Shown: positions 26,905 to 41,137 of the stretch, in pieces
Numbering within the stretch: position 1 is the stretch's first letter
How the letters are laid out: each line of letters begins with the position of its first letter
Notes under the pieces: model-generated
The model's database searches: none
Told to the model about the DNA's origin: nothing
Seen by the model: only the letters and a program-made list of their open reading frames with translations
Assembly: GCA_900637135.1 (NCBI GenBank)
Contig: LR134353.1
Coordinates: 3,968,001 to 4,032,000, forward strand
DNA length: 64,000 nucleotides
Direction: 5' to 3'
From: Mycolicibacterium flavescens
GTDB taxonomy: Bacteria; Actinomycetota; Actinomycetes; Mycobacteriales; Mycobacteriaceae
Program-made: the position numbers and the translations under genes

Positions 26905-28338
26905 GTGATCGACCGGCGCGAATTCTTCGTGCTGTCGGCGGGCGTGGCGGCCGCCGTCGTGGGCGGCTGTTCGTCGAAGACGCCCGAGCCGGCGTCGGCC
27001 GATCGGGCCTCGGGGCCGGGATTCGACATCACGTTCACCCCTGCCGAGGTTGACGTCGACCTCGGCGGAGTCACCGTCCGCACCTGGGCGTACGGCGACA
27101 GGGTGCCCGGCCCGGAGATCCGCATCCGCAGAGGCGACAGGATGCGCGCACAGCTGGACAACGGGCTGCCCGCCCCGACCACCATCCACTGGCACGGTCT
27201 GGCCATCCCCAACCCCATGGACGGCGTGCCCGTGTTGTCGCAGCCCGCCGTACCCGCGGGCCAATCGTTCACCTACGACTTCGTCGTGCCCGACGCCGGG
27301 ACGTACTGGTACCACTCCCATGAGGGCACCCAACTCGACCGCGGGCTGTACGGCCCCCTGATCATCGAAGACCCCGCCGACGGCGCCGACTACGACGACG
27401 AACTCGTCGTCGTGCTCGACGATTGGGTCGACGGCACCGGCCGCACCCCCGACCAGGTCCTTGCCGAACTGAACAAGGCGGGCATGCCGGCGATGCCGAA
27501 CATCCCGGACGCCGGCATCAACCCGGCCACCCCGCTCGGCGACGACGGCGGCGACGTCACCTACCCCTACTACGTCATCAACGGACGCGTGACCGCCGAT
27601 CCGGAGGTCGTCGATTACCGTGCCGGACAACGCATTCGACTGCGTGTCATCAATGCCGGTTCGGACACCGCGTTCCAGGTCGGTGTGCCCGGACACCCGC
27701 TGCGGGTGATCGCGACCGACGGGTTCCCGGTCGAGTCCAGGCAGGCCGATTCGGTCATCCTCGGGATGGGAGAACGGGCCGATGCGATCGTCACCCTGCA
27801 CGCGTCGGCGCCGGTCATCGCCGCGGCGTACCGCAAGGACGGCTACGCGAGGCTCGACATGCGCGTCGACAACAAGGCAGGCACGGGCAACATCGACGAC
27901 TACGTCGCGACGCTGCGGACCCAGCCCCCGCTCGACACCGCGACGCTGGCGGCCACACCCGAGGTGAACCTGCCCGACCGCGCCGCCCAGCAGGTCATCG
28001 ACATGCGGTTGGCCGGTCCGGTCAACGGCTACACCTGGACGATCAACGGAAAGCGCTACGACCCGCCCCGCGACGGATACGCGGTGGCACGTGACCAACG
28101 CGTGCGCATCCGCTATGTCAACGAGTCGAAGATGTTCCACCCCATGCACTTACACGGCCACACGTTCCAGGTGATGGGGGCCGACGGCCCGCGGGCCCGC
28201 AAGGACACGGTGCTCGTCGCGCCGCTGCGCACCGTCGACATCGACTTCGACACCGACAACCCCGGGCGGTGGATCACCCACTGCCACAACACCTATCACC
28301 TCGAAGCGGGGATGGCCACCTTCATCGAGTACACCTGA
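26905..28338 (+). CDS. Multicopper oxidase, Tat-exported lipoprotein (MmcO-like)
   Basis: A laccase-type oxidase of 477 residues, probably oxidising Cu(I) (copper defence) or metal/phenolic substrates outside the membrane. The N-terminus has a twin-arginine motif (DRREFF) and a lipobox ending at Cys22 (VGGC), so it is predicted to be a Tat-exported lipoprotein, like M. tuberculosis MmcO. All copper ligands are visible: HWHG (95-98), HSH (137-139), HPMHLHGH near 410 and HCHNTYHLEAGM near 455. The GTG start follows GGAGG at a very short distance. In M. tuberculosis this place holds the ctpC metal-ATPase region instead. Confidence 0.9.
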   Translation: MIDRREFFVLSAGVAAAVVGGCSSKTPEPASADRASGPGFDITFTPAEVDVDLGGVTVRTWAYGDRVPGPEIRIRRGDRMRAQLDNGLPAPTTIHWHGLAIPNPMDGVPVLSQPAVPAGQSFTYDFVVPDAGTYWYHSHEGTQLDRGLYGPLIIEDPADGADYDDELVVVLDDWVDGTGRTPDQVLAELNKAGMPAMPNIPDAGINPATPLGDDGGDVTYPYYVINGRVTADPEVVDYRAGQRIRLRVINAGSDTAFQVGVPGHPLRVIATDGFPVESRQADSVILGMGERADAIVTLHASAPVIAAAYRKDGYARLDMRVDNKAGTGNIDDYVATLRTQPPLDTATLAATPEVNLPDRAAQQVIDMRLAGPVNGYTWTINGKRYDPPRDGYAVARDQRVRIRYVNESKMFHPMHLHGHTFQVMGADGPRARKDTVLVAPLRTVDIDFDTDNPGRWITHCHNTYHLEAGMATFIEYT

Positions 28339-28344
28339 GCGGGG

Positions 28345-29508
28345 CTACTTCAGTAGCGCGCGGGACATCACCACGCGCTGAATCTGGTTGGTGCCCTCGT
28401 AGATCTGGGTGATCTTGGCGTCGCGCATCATCCGCTCGACCGGGAAGTCGGTGGTGTAGCCGTAACCGCCGAACAGTTGAACCGCGTCGGTGGTGACCTC
28501 CATCGCGACATCGGAGGCGAAGCACTTCGACGCCGAGGAGATGAACCCGAGTTCGGACTCGCCGCGTTCGGCCCTGGCGGCGGCGGAGTACACCGTCAAC
28601 CGCGCGGCCTCGATCTTCATCGCCATGTCGGCGAGCATGAACTGCACCGCCTGGAAGTCAGCGATCGGTCTCCCGAACTGCTTGCGCTCCTTGACATATG
28701 CGATCGAGGCATCAAGCGCGCCCTGCGCGATGCCGACCGCTTGCGCACCGATGGTCGGCCGAGTGTGATCCAAAGTGGCCAGCGCGGTCTTGAAACCGGT
28801 GCCCTCCTCGCCGATGATCCGGTCGGCGGGGATCCGGCAGTCCTCGAAGTACAACTCGGTGGTGGGCGATCCCTTGATGCCCATCTTCTTCTCCTTGGCG
28901 CCGATGGAGAAGCCGGGATCGTCGCGGTGCACGACGAACGCCGAGATGCCGTTGGCCTTCTTGTCCGGATCGGTCACCGCCATCACCGTGTACCACGTCG
29001 ACTGGCCGCCGTTGGAGATCCAGCACTTGGCGCCGTTGAGCACCCACTCGTCACCCTCACGGCGGGCCCTGGTGCGCATCGATGCGGCGTCGCTGCCGGC
29101 CTCGCGTTCGGACAGCGCGTACGACGCGACGGCTTCACCGGCGGCGATCGACGGCAGCACCTGTTTCTTGAGTTCCTCGCTGCCGCGCAGCAACAGACCC
29201 ATCGTGCCCAGCTTGTTGCAGATCGGGATCAGCGACGACGATGCGCACACCCGCGCGACCTCTTCGATCACGATGCACGCCGCGATCGAGTCGCCGCCCT
29301 GACCGCCGTACTCCTCGGGGATGTGGATGGCGGCCATCCCCGACGAGGTCAGCGCCGCCAGCGCCTCGTCGGTGTAGCGCGCCTTCTCGTCGACGTCGGC
29401 CGCGTGCGGGGCGATCTCCTTCTCGCACAGATCGCGCAGCACCGCACGCAGTTCGTTGTGCTCGTCGGAGAGCTGAAAGAGGTCGAATGACGGGTTGCCG
29501 ATGGCCAT
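28345..29508 (-). CDS. fadE25: Acyl-CoA dehydrogenase FadE25
   Basis: FAD-dependent dehydrogenase of 387 residues that introduces the alpha-beta double bond in acyl-CoAs. N-terminal helical, middle beta and C-terminal helical domains are recognisable. The flavin-binding stretch YALSEREAGSDAAS and the catalytic Glu371 in IYEGTNQIQR are intact. The very high similarity to Rv3274c suggests a conserved, possibly branched or short-chain, substrate, but this cannot be read from sequence. It converges with the oxidase gene with six bases between them. An AAGGAG ribosome binding site precedes the start. Confidence 0.94.
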   Translation of the reverse strand: MAIGNPSFDLFQLSDEHNELRAVLRDLCEKEIAPHAADVDEKARYTDEALAALTSSGMAAIHIPEEYGGQGGDSIAACIVIEEVARVCASSSLIPICNKLGTMGLLLRGSEELKKQVLPSIAAGEAVASYALSEREAGSDAASMRTRARREGDEWVLNGAKCWISNGGQSTWYTVMAVTDPDKKANGISAFVVHRDDPGFSIGAKEKKMGIKGSPTTELYFEDCRIPADRIIGEEGTGFKTALATLDHTRPTIGAQAVGIAQGALDASIAYVKERKQFGRPIADFQAVQFMLADMAMKIEAARLTVYSAAARAERGESELGFISSASKCFASDVAMEVTTDAVQLFGGYGYTTDFPVERMMRDAKITQIYEGTNQIQRVVMSRALLK

Positions 29509-29559
29509 GAAAAACTCCTTGCTACTCGCCGGTAACCCTACTCCCGCGGGTCCGGCTCC

Positions 29560-30072
29560 CTATTCGCCGAGGAGGCGGTCGCGCAGCGCCGCATCCTTCT
29601 GCAGCACCGTGTCGTGCAGGTCGGCCTGGAACTGTACGACCCGCTTGCGCAGCGCCGCGTCCGCCGACCCGAGGATCCGCACCGCCAGCAAGCCCGCGTT
29701 GCGGGCGCCGCCGATCGACACCGTGGCCACCGGCACGCCTGCGGGCATCTGCGCGATTGATAGCAGCGAGTCCAAGCCGTCGAGCTTGGCCAGCGGCACC
29801 GGCACGCCGATGACGGGCAGCGGGGTCGCCGAGGCCACCATGCCCGGCAGATGCGCCGCCCCGCCTGCCCCGGCGATGATCACCTCGATACCGCGGTCCG
29901 CGGCGCTCTGGGCGTACTCGAGCATGCGGACCGGCGTGCGGTGTGCGGAGACGACGCCGACTTCGAAGGGCACATCGAACTCGGCCAGCGCGTGGGCGGC
30001 GTCCTCCATCACCGACCAGTCGCTGTCGCTGCCCATGATCAGGCCGACCCGCGGCGCAGCAGCACTACTCAT
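29560..30072 (-). CDS. purE: N5-carboxyaminoimidazole ribonucleotide mutase
   Basis: Moves the carboxyl group of N5-CAIR to form CAIR in purine synthesis. The 170-residue class I PurE has GSDSDW (14-19), SAHRTP (42-47, with the catalytic His44) and [11 protein letters not shown]. It acts directly after PurK, and the two genes overlap by eight bases, so they are coupled. Matches Rv3275c. Confidence 0.96.
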   Translation of the reverse strand: MSSAAAPRVGLIMGSDSDWSVMEDAAHALAEFDVPFEVGVVSAHRTPVRMLEYAQSAADRGIEVIIAGAGGAAHLPGMVASATPLPVIGVPVPLAKLDGLDSLLSIAQMPAGVPVATVSIGGARNAGLLAVRILGSADAALRKRVVQFQADLHDTVLQKDAALRDRLLGE

Positions 30073-31285
30073 GTGGATCCCATCCGTCCGTCCATTCCGC
30101 GTGCGACAACCAGTGTGCCGCCCTGGCCGCGCGTTCGCGCACATCGGCGACGAACGCGTCGTCGTCAAGAGAACCGGCGGGCGCGCCGAGAACGTTGACG
30201 TGACCGATCTTTCGGCCGGGCCGCTCGGCCTTGCCGTAGAGATGCACCTTCGCGTCGGGCATCCTGGCGAACAGGTGGTGCAGCCGCTCGTCCATCGCCA
30301 TCGTCGGTGTCTGTTGTGCGCCAAGCACATTGGCCATCACCGTGACCGGGACGACCTGGGCGGTGTCGCCAAGCGGATAGTCGAGGACCGCACGCAGGTG
30401 CTGTTCGAACTGGCTGGTCTGCGCACCGTCCATGGTCCAGTGCCCGGAGTTGTGCGGGCGCATGGCGAGCTCGTTGACGAGCAGGGTGCCCTCGACGGTT
30501 TCGAACAACTCGACGGCCAGCACCCCGACGACCCCGAGTTCGGAGGCCAGCCGCAAACCCAATTGCCCAGCCGCTGAGCGCAACTCGTCATCAAGGCCCG
30601 GCGCCGGTGCGATCACCTCGACGCAGATGCCGTCGCGCTGCACGGTTTCCACCACCGGCCACGCCGCGCCCTGCCCGAACGGCGAACGCGCCACCAGGGC
30701 CGCCAGTTCGCGCCGCATGGCGACCCTCTCCTCCACCATCACGTCCGCCCCGCCGTCCAGGTAGCGCTGCGCGGCCTCGCGCGCCTCGGCGACGTCGCCG
30801 GCCAGCGTGACCCCGCGGCCGTCGTACCCGCCGCGCACGGTCTTGACCACGACGGGACCTTCGATCCGTGCGGCGAACGCGTCGATGTCGGACAGGTCAT
30901 CGACCGCCGCGAACCGCGGCACCGGCGCGCCGAGCGCCTCGAGCCTGCGGCGCATCACCAGCTTGTCCTGGGCGTGGATCAGCGCCGACGGCGGAGGAGC
31001 CACGTTGACACCGTCGGCCTGCAGCTTCTCCAGGAGTTCGGCAGGCACGTGCTCGTGGTCGAAGGTCAGCGCGTCGGCGCCGGAGGCGGCACGGCGCAAC
31101 GCGTCGAGATCGGTGTGTGTGCCCAACACCACATCCGGGCTCACCTGCGCGGCCGGGTCGCCGGCGTCCACGGCGAGGACGCGCAGCGTCTGGCCGAGCG
31201 CGATCGCGGCCTGATGGGTCATTCTGGCCAGCTGACCACCGCCGACCATGGCCACCACCGGCGGCCCTTTGGGGTTCTGTGACAC
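30065..31285 (-). CDS. purK: N5-carboxyaminoimidazole ribonucleotide synthase
   Basis: ATP-grasp enzyme of 406 residues that carboxylates AIR with bicarbonate to N5-CAIR. Visible are the N-terminal [10 protein letters not shown] dinucleotide-like loop, the ATP-grasp segment [16 protein letters not shown], and the metal-binding [26 protein letters not shown]. The start is a GTG. First gene of purK-purE; divergent from gtrA with 103 bases between them that should hold both promoters. Confidence 0.96.
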   Translation of the reverse strand: MSQNPKGPPVVAMVGGGQLARMTHQAAIALGQTLRVLAVDAGDPAAQVSPDVVLGTHTDLDALRRAASGADALTFDHEHVPAELLEKLQADGVNVAPPPSALIHAQDKLVMRRRLEALGAPVPRFAAVDDLSDIDAFAARIEGPVVVKTVRGGYDGRGVTLAGDVAEAREAAQRYLDGGADVMVEERVAMRRELAALVARSPFGQGAAWPVVETVQRDGICVEVIAPAPGLDDELRSAAGQLGLRLASELGVVGVLAVELFETVEGTLLVNELAMRPHNSGHWTMDGAQTSQFEQHLRAVLDYPLGDTAQVVPVTVMANVLGAQQTPTMAMDERLHHLFARMPDAKVHLYGKAERPGRKIGHVNVLGAPAGSLDDDAFVADVRERAARAAHWLSHAEWTDGWDPHE

Positions 31286-31388
31286 GTCTTCATGGTGTCA
31301 TGACCACGCCGCGGGGTCGGTTCCGATGCACCGGCTGCGACCTGCATGAGTACACGTAGAGTGCGGTATTTCCGTACACTGCCCTGTT

Positions 31389-32066
31389 GTGTCCTTTACC
31401 GATGCGACGATCGCACGGCTGCCCCGCCCGGTACGGCCGTACTTCGAGCGGCATCACGAACTGATCAAGTTCGCGATCGTCGGCGCGACGACGTTCCTCA
31501 TCGACACATCGGTCTTTTACACGCTCAAGCTGACGGTGCTCGAGCCCAAGCCGGTCACGGCCAAGATCATCGCGGGCATCGTCGCGGTGATCGCGTCCTA
31601 CATCCTCAACCGCGAGTGGAGCTTCCGCGACCGCGGCGGCCGCGAGCGTCATCACGAGGCGCTCCTGTTCTTCGGCGTCAGCGGGGTCGGCGTGCTGTTG
31701 AGCATGGCGCCGCTGTGGATCTCCAGCTACGTGCTGATGCTGCGGGTGCCCGAAGTCAGCCTGACCGTGGAGAACATCGCCGACTTCATCTCGGCCTACA
31801 TCATCGGCAACCTGCTGCAGATGGCGTTCCGGTTCTGGGCGTTCCGGCGCTGGGTGTTCCCCGACGAGTTCGGCCGCAACCCGGACCGGGCGATGGAGTC
31901 GCTCACCGCGGGCGGGCTCGCCGAACTCCTCGAGGACCACCACGAAGGGGTGACCGCCGAGCACGCCGAAGGCAACGTCACCCCGCTGCGCCGCCCCGGC
32001 CGACGCGCCCGCGGCGCCGCTCAGCTCGGCGACTCCTCCGAGCCCAGGGTGTCGAAGACCTCGTGA
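31389..32066 (+). CDS. GtrA-family membrane protein
   Basis: A 225-residue membrane protein of the GtrA family, thought to help move lipid-linked sugars across the membrane or to assist glycosylation of cell-wall polymers. Four hydrophobic segments (about residues 25-45, 52-72, 88-112 and 125-150) carry the family motifs FAIVGATTFLIDTSVFY, NREWSFRD and FRFWAFRRWVF. The C-terminal 60 residues are charged and variable. Equivalent to Rv3277. Its last 46 bases overlap, on the opposite strand, the end of the PH-domain gene. Confidence 0.88.
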   Translation: MSFTDATIARLPRPVRPYFERHHELIKFAIVGATTFLIDTSVFYTLKLTVLEPKPVTAKIIAGIVAVIASYILNREWSFRDRGGRERHHEALLFFGVSGVGVLLSMAPLWISSYVLMLRVPEVSLTVENIADFISAYIIGNLLQMAFRFWAFRRWVFPDEFGRNPDRAMESLTAGGLAELLEDHHEGVTAEHAEGNVTPLRRPGRRARGAAQLGDSSEPRVSKTS

Positions 32067-32539
32067 TACAGCAGCGAGTGGACCCGCTCCACCCGCGGGA
32101 TGTCGTCGAACGCGATCGGGTCTTGGGCCGCTGACTCGAAGATCAACGTGCCGGTCCGCAACATGCGGTCCAGCAGTCCGTGCCGGAACTCGACGCTGTT
32201 GACCCGCGCCAGCGGGATGTCGATTCCCGACCGGGTCAGCACCCCGTGCCGGAACATCACCCGGCGGTCGGTGATCACGAAGTGCGTCGTCCACCAGCTC
32301 AAAAACGGCCAGATCGTCAGCCACCCGATGATCACCAGCCAGATCGCGCCGATCACGATCAGCACGACGTTGCGGGCGGTCTGATCCCACTCCATGGTGT
32401 TGACGTAGCCGGCGCCGAACGCAGCCAGCGCGGTCACCAGCAGCAACACCAGGACCGGCCCGATCAGCCACTTCCAATGCGGATGGCGGTGCAAGACCAC
32501 CTGCTCGTCCGAGGCGAGCACGTTGTCGGGATAACCCAT
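32021..32539 (-). CDS. Bacterial PH-domain (bPH2) membrane protein
   Basis: A 172-residue protein like Rv3278c. Two hydrophobic segments (about residues 25-45 and 55-80) precede a bacterial pleckstrin-homology-like domain of the bPH2 type (about 85-150, with FVITDRRVMFRHGVLTRSGIDIPLARVNSVEF). Function is unknown; the family is often membrane-associated in envelope stress settings. The gene sits 20 bases downstream of birA on the same strand. Confidence 0.85.
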   Translation of the reverse strand: MGYPDNVLASDEQVVLHRHPHWKWLIGPVLVLLLVTALAAFGAGYVNTMEWDQTARNVVLIVIGAIWLVIIGWLTIWPFLSWWTTHFVITDRRVMFRHGVLTRSGIDIPLARVNSVEFRHGLLDRMLRTGTLIFESAAQDPIAFDDIPRVERVHSLLYHEVFDTLGSEESPS

Positions 32540-32559
32540 GCGATGACCTTAAAGCGAAA

Positions 32560-35469
<2,910 letters not shown>

Positions 35470-35473
<4 letters not shown>

Positions 35474-36111
35474 CGCGCGTCGTCCTCGCCTCGGCGTCCT
35501 CCGGCCGTCGAAAAGTCTTGCGGCAGGCCGGAATCGATCCGCTGATCGTGGTGTCCGGCGTCGACGAGGACGCCGTCGTCGCCGGGCTCGACGACGCGGC
35601 GACACCAGCGCAGGTGACGGTCGCCCTCGCCACGGCCAAGGCCGACGCCGTGGTCGCCGAACTCGATCCGGCGGTCGGTGCCGACTGCGTCGTGATCGGC
35701 TGCGATTCCATGCTGTTCCGTGACGGGACGTTGGCGGGCAAACCCGCCTCGGCCGAGGCCGCACTTGCCGGGTGGCAGCAGATGGCCGGCTCCTCCGGCC
35801 GGCTCCACACGGGTCACTGCGTGATTCGGTTGCAGGACAACGGCATTGTGTGCCGGCTGGCCGAAGCCGAGGCCACCACCGTGCACTTCGCGTCGCCCTC
35901 GAGGGCCGACCTAGAGGCCTACGTCGCCAGCGGGGAGCCGACGGCAGTGGCGGGCGGCTTCACCCTCGACGGTTTGGGCGGCTGGTTCATCGAGGGCGTG
36001 GACGGCGACCCGTCGTCGGTGATCGGCATCGGACTGCCCCTGGTCCGCGGCATGTTCGAGCGCGCCGGGCTGTCGCTGGCCGACCTCTGGCGCGATAACC
36101 CGGTCACCTGA
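35470..36111 (+). CDS. maf: Maf-family nucleoside-triphosphate pyrophosphatase
   Basis: House-cleaning enzyme that hydrolyses non-canonical or modified nucleotides (dTTP/UTP or methylated ones, depending on subfamily). The 213 residues begin with the signature [17 protein letters not shown] and include CDSMLF (residues 78-83), KPASAEAA and the C-terminal [16 protein letters not shown]. Equivalent to Rv3282 and in the same place. Its start overlaps the accE5 stop. Confidence 0.94.
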
Positions 36112-36148
36112 TCCCACGGGGCATGCGTGCCTCGGTAGGCTCGGGTTT

Positions 36149-37045
36149 GTGCCTCTACCTGCCGATCCAGACCCTGCCCTGCAGTCATACGCCCATCCCG
36201 AACGCCTGGTCACCGCCGACTGGTTGTCGGCGAACCTGGGCAGGCCGGGACTGGCCATCGTGGAGTCCGACGAGGACGTGCTGCTCTACGACACCGGCCA
36301 CATACCGGGTGCGGTCAAGATCGACTGGCACACCGACCTGAACGACCCCCACGTGCGCGACTACATCACCGGCGAACAGTTCGCCGACCTGATGAACCGC
36401 AAGGGCATCGCCCGCGACGACACCGTGGTGATCTACGGCGACAAGAGCAACTGGTGGGCGGCATACGCCCTCTGGGTGTTCACGCTGTTCGGTCACCCCG
36501 ACGTCCGGCTCCTCAACGGGGGCCGCGACCTGTGGATCTCCGACGGCCGCGAAACCACGCTCGACGTGCCGACCAAGACCAGCACCGGCTACCCCGTCGT
36601 GGAGCGCGACGACGCGCCGATCCGCGCATTCAAGGAGGACGTTCTCGATGCACTCGGGAAGGCGCCCCTGATCGACGTCCGCTCGCCGCAGGAGTACACC
36701 GGGGAACGCACCCACATGCCCGACTATCCCGAGGAGGGCGCGCTGCGGGGCGGCCACATACCGTCCGCTCGGTCGATTCCGTGGGCCAAGGCCGCCGACG
36801 ACAGTGGCCGGTTCCGCAGCCGTGCCGAGCTCGAGGATCTGTACGGCTTCTTGACCCCCGACGACGAGACGATCGTCTACTGCCGCATCGGTGAGCGTTC
36901 GAGCCACACCTGGTTCGTGCTGACCCACCTGCTGGGCTTGCCCGGCGTCCGCAATTACGACGGTTCGTGGACCGAATGGGGCAACGCCGTTCGGGTGCCT
37001 GTCGTGGCCGGGTCCGAACCAGGGGATGTGCCGGGCTCCTCATGA
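36149..37045 (+). CDS. sseA: Thiosulfate sulfurtransferase (rhodanese) SseA
   Basis: Two-domain rhodanese of 298 residues, moving sulfane sulfur from thiosulfate or similar donors to thiols or cyanide. The N-terminal domain is inactive-type; the C-terminal domain has the catalytic Cys245 in [12 protein letters not shown]. The last residues of sseA overlap the SufE-like gene (ATGA), which supports a joint sulfur-transfer role. GTG start. Matches Rv3283. Confidence 0.94.
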   Translation: MPLPADPDPALQSYAHPERLVTADWLSANLGRPGLAIVESDEDVLLYDTGHIPGAVKIDWHTDLNDPHVRDYITGEQFADLMNRKGIARDDTVVIYGDKSNWWAAYALWVFTLFGHPDVRLLNGGRDLWISDGRETTLDVPTKTSTGYPVVERDDAPIRAFKEDVLDALGKAPLIDVRSPQEYTGERTHMPDYPEEGALRGGHIPSARSIPWAKAADDSGRFRSRAELEDLYGFLTPDDETIVYCRIGERSSHTWFVLTHLLGLPGVRNYDGSWTEWGNAVRVPVVAGSEPGDVPGSS

Positions 37046-37455
37046 GTGCAATGCCGGCCGCGCTGGCGGAGGTGGTGACGGACTTCAAGGAGGTGCAGGG
37101 GCAGGACAAGCTGCAACTGCTCCTGGAGTTCGCCAACGAGTTGCCTCCGCTGCCCGCCGACCTCGAAGAGGCCGCGATGGAACCGGTGCCCGAATGCCAG
37201 TCGCCGCTGTTCCTGCACGTCGACGCCGACAACCGCGAGCATGTCCGGCTGTACTTCAGCGCGCCGGCAGAAGCGCCGACCACGCGTGGGTTCGCCGCGA
37301 TCCTGGCCGTGGGGCTCGACGACCTCTCTGCCGACGAGATCCTGGCCGTACCCGACGACTTCTACTCCGAATTGGGGCTCGCTGCCCTGATCAGCCCGCT
37401 GCGGTTGCGCGGGATGTCGGCGATGCTGGCCCGCATCAAGAAGCGGCTGCGCTGA
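37042..37455 (+). CDS. SufE-family sulfur acceptor protein
   Basis: A 137-residue SufE-like protein that accepts sulfur from a cysteine desulfurase or rhodanese for Fe-S assembly. The active Cys52 lies in [12 protein letters not shown], the normal place for the family. The start overlaps the sseA stop. Equivalent to Rv3284. It is the last gene of the accD5 operon; about 210 bases follow before accA3. Confidence 0.9.
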   Translation: MSAMPAALAEVVTDFKEVQGQDKLQLLLEFANELPPLPADLEEAAMEPVPECQSPLFLHVDADNREHVRLYFSAPAEAPTTRGFAAILAVGLDDLSADEILAVPDDFYSELGLAALISPLRLRGMSAMLARIKKRLR

Positions 37456-37561
37456 CGCGCTCGGGCCGAGCGATCACTGGTGCAGAATTCTGGGCCTCGC
37501 CTCAAGGGCCGGAACCGTACCTGGATGAGGGCTCGCGGATGTGTGGGGCAGCCGCGGTTTA

Positions 37562-37575
37562 TTACTCGCGGGTAA
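37562..37575 (+). promoter_or_regulatory. Near-perfect palindrome upstream of accA3
   Basis: TTACTCGCGGGTAA is a 14-base palindrome with one mismatched pair, ending 92 bases before the accA3 start. Its form suits a TetR-family operator. The regulator is not identified; a link to fatty-acid control is only suggested by the gene behind it. Confidence 0.4.
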
Positions 37576-37634
37576 GGGACCGGCTCGCCGAGACCTCAGC
37601 AGGGCCGCATAAACTCCCTCCGTTACATTCTTAA

Positions 37635-39468
<1,834 letters not shown>

Positions 39469-39470
<2 letters not shown>

Positions 39471-39517
39471 TTTCGGTGCGCAACCGATCGCGCAGCGAGC
39501 GTTAGCGCACCGAAGTC
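39469..39517. terminator. Nested palindrome after accA3 (type A repeat, copy 2)
   Basis: GATTTCGGTGCGC pairs with GCGCACCGAAGTC (one wobble pair), with a small inner stem TCGC-GCA-GCGA. It starts at the accA3 stop codon and ends just before the next gene. The outer arm is the same as in the copies near 21.6 kb and 63.1 kb. A role as terminator fits the position. Confidence 0.65.
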
Positions 39518-39520
39518 GCC

Positions 39521-39850
39521 ATGGAGCCCGTCGAAATCAACGCCGGCGCATGGTATTTGCGCGCGCCGCGCGACGACGAGCTGATCGACGACGGCCCCGC
39601 GCTCGCCGAGATGGGTGAGACCGATCCCGGTTACATCGCTCGTTGCCGCGCGCAGTGGTTGTCCGACACCGCATACACCTGGGCGGTGTGTGAACCGACC
39701 ACCGGCGAGATGCTGGCCGAGATCAGGATCGACCCGCAGGCCGCGTTGGTGCACACGCGATTTCGCGACGGCTACGCCGATGCGGCCGCGATCGCCGAGC
39801 ACTCCGTGCGCCGCTTCGCGACGGCGATGCTGGGCCTCACTCTCACCTGA
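39521..39850 (+). CDS. Conserved hypothetical protein (possible GNAT remnant)
   Basis: A 109-residue protein with no signal peptide or membrane segment. The opening EINAGAWYLRAPRDDELIDDGPAL and the block TYAWAVCEPTTGEMLAEI (here TYTWAVCEP) look like the first strands and helices of GNAT acetyltransferases, but the acetyl-CoA binding loop (Q/RxxGxG/A) is missing. It is thus either a truncated GNAT or a separate small family. It lies directly after the palindrome behind accA3 and converges with the nucleotidyltransferase gene. I do not know its function. Confidence 0.6.
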   Translation: MEPVEINAGAWYLRAPRDDELIDDGPALAEMGETDPGYIARCRAQWLSDTAYTWAVCEPTTGEMLAEIRIDPQAALVHTRFRDGYADAAAIAEHSVRRFATAMLGLTLT

Positions 39851-39877
39851 TTGCCGGCTCGCCGACGTGACCTGACA

Positions 39878-40414
39878 TCACCTGACGTCGATGTCGCGAC
39901 CCGTCGCCAGATCGGCACAATCCACCGCGACGACGTCGTCGCGCGCCGCCAGGAACGAGCGTGCGCCCTCGTCTCCGTGGACCTCTTCGAGCAGCGCGGC
40001 CCAATGCCTGCGCGCGATCACCACCGGGTGGCCCGGCGATTGCCCGTAGCGGGCACGCGCGATACCCGACTCCGACGCCACCGCCGCGTCCACCACCCGA
40101 CGCACGACGTCCGCTCCGACATCGGGGGTGTCGACGGTGTGCAGCACGGCGTAATCGGCCTCGACCGCCGAGATCCCGGCCCGCAGCGACGCCGACAGAC
40201 CGTCCTCCCAGGCCTCGGCGAACACTGCGCGCGCAGGCTGCGGGGCCTCGACCACCGCCGCTCCCAACACCACCACCACATCGCCACATCCGCCGCCCCT
40301 CAAGGCCTTGACCGCGGCTCTGAGCCATTCACCTTGGGCTGCAAGCACTTTAGGCATCCCATAGCGGGTGCCCGCGCCTGCGGCCAGCAGCACACCGGCG
40401 ACGTTCGGCGTCAT
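39878..40414 (-). CDS. MobA-like NTP transferase
   Basis: A 178-residue nucleotidyltransferase-fold protein of the MobA-like (NTP_transf_3) type, usually involved in adding CMP or GMP to molybdopterin. The signature LLAAGAGTRYGMPK (9-22) and the metal-binding HTVDTPD, GHPVVIARRHW are visible. Molybdenum cofactor modification is the leading guess (MocA type), but similar proteins act on sugars or lactate. It is divergent from the STAS gene, with 285 bases between them. Confidence 0.75.
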   Translation of the reverse strand: MTPNVAGVLLAAGAGTRYGMPKVLAAQGEWLRAAVKALRGGGCGDVVVVLGAAVVEAPQPARAVFAEAWEDGLSASLRAGISAVEADYAVLHTVDTPDVGADVVRRVVDAAVASESGIARARYGQSPGHPVVIARRHWAALLEEVHGDEGARSFLAARDDVVAVDCADLATGRDIDVR

Positions 40415-40699
40415 GGCGCACCCACTCTCCGATGTGACTCTAGTTTCGTCAAATTTGTCATGGCGTCAGTGGTCTTGACCGCTGTGACCAGCGGTTACGG
40501 TGGCGGTCTTGATAGCGATTGTGCATGGTCAGTTAGCAGCGTAGGGTTCAGTCCAGGTTGAGTTCACAGCCGAGCTGGAACGTCATCGACGTGCAAGGGT
40601 AGAACTCCCCGCCTCTGCTGCGACGGCTTTGAATACGCAGGGCCCAAATTTTTGACGTGAACCACAGTACGAATGAGACATTCACTGATGGAGTCACAC

Positions 40700-41137
40700 A
40701 TGTCTAATCCTGATTTATCTGTCGTTGCTGAAGTGCAGTCCGACGACACCCGCGACTGCCACACTGCGCACTTCGCGACCCGCCGGGTGCAACCGGACAC
40801 CGCGATCGTCTCCGCCCACGGCGAGATCGACGCCGCGAACTCCCAGGAGTTTGTCGACTACGCGATGCGCCACGCCACAGAGCTCGAGCGCATCGTCGTC
40901 GACCTGTCGGGCGTCGAATTCTTCGGCACCGCAGGGTTCTCCGCGCTGCACACGCTCAACGTGCGCACCGCAGGCGAGAAGATCGAGTGGGCGCTGTTGC
41001 CGAGCGCGTCGGTCAGCCGCTTGTTGCGCATCTGCGATCCGGATGCCGCGCTCCCCGTCTGCGACAGCATCGAGACAGCGCTCGCAGACGGCAAGAGCAC
41101 CAAGCCCCTACTGCAACTGGTCCCGGAGTCGAGTTAA
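40700..41137 (+). CDS. STAS-domain anti-anti-sigma-like protein
   Basis: A 145-residue protein with one STAS domain (about residues 25-125) of the anti-sigma-factor-antagonist type: VSAHGEIDAANSQEFVDYA, IVVDLSGVEFFGTAGFSAL. Where SpoIIAA-like proteins have a phosphorylated Ser, this one has Thr77 in GTAGF. It may counter the UsfX anti-sigma factor and release SigF, since it faces sigF-usfX. The start MSNPDLS follows a GGAG site; two earlier in-frame ATGs have none. Its last 30 bases overlap, on the opposite strand, the end of sigF. Confidence 0.8.
   Translation: MSNPDLSVVAEVQSDDTRDCHTAHFATRRVQPDTAIVSAHGEIDAANSQEFVDYAMRHATELERIVVDLSGVEFFGTAGFSALHTLNVRTAGEKIEWALLPSASVSRLLRICDPDAALPVCDSIETALADGKSTKPLLQLVPESS

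Noticed and set aside
37570-37575. GGGTAA with a GTTT nearby upstream of accA3 as a SigF promoter
   Set aside because: The spacing is only nine bases; the GGGTAA is better explained as half of the palindrome at 37562-37575.
40597-40602. SigF-like -10 (GGGTAG) before the STAS gene
   Set aside because: No matching -35 at the required distance; the bases are GGAA.
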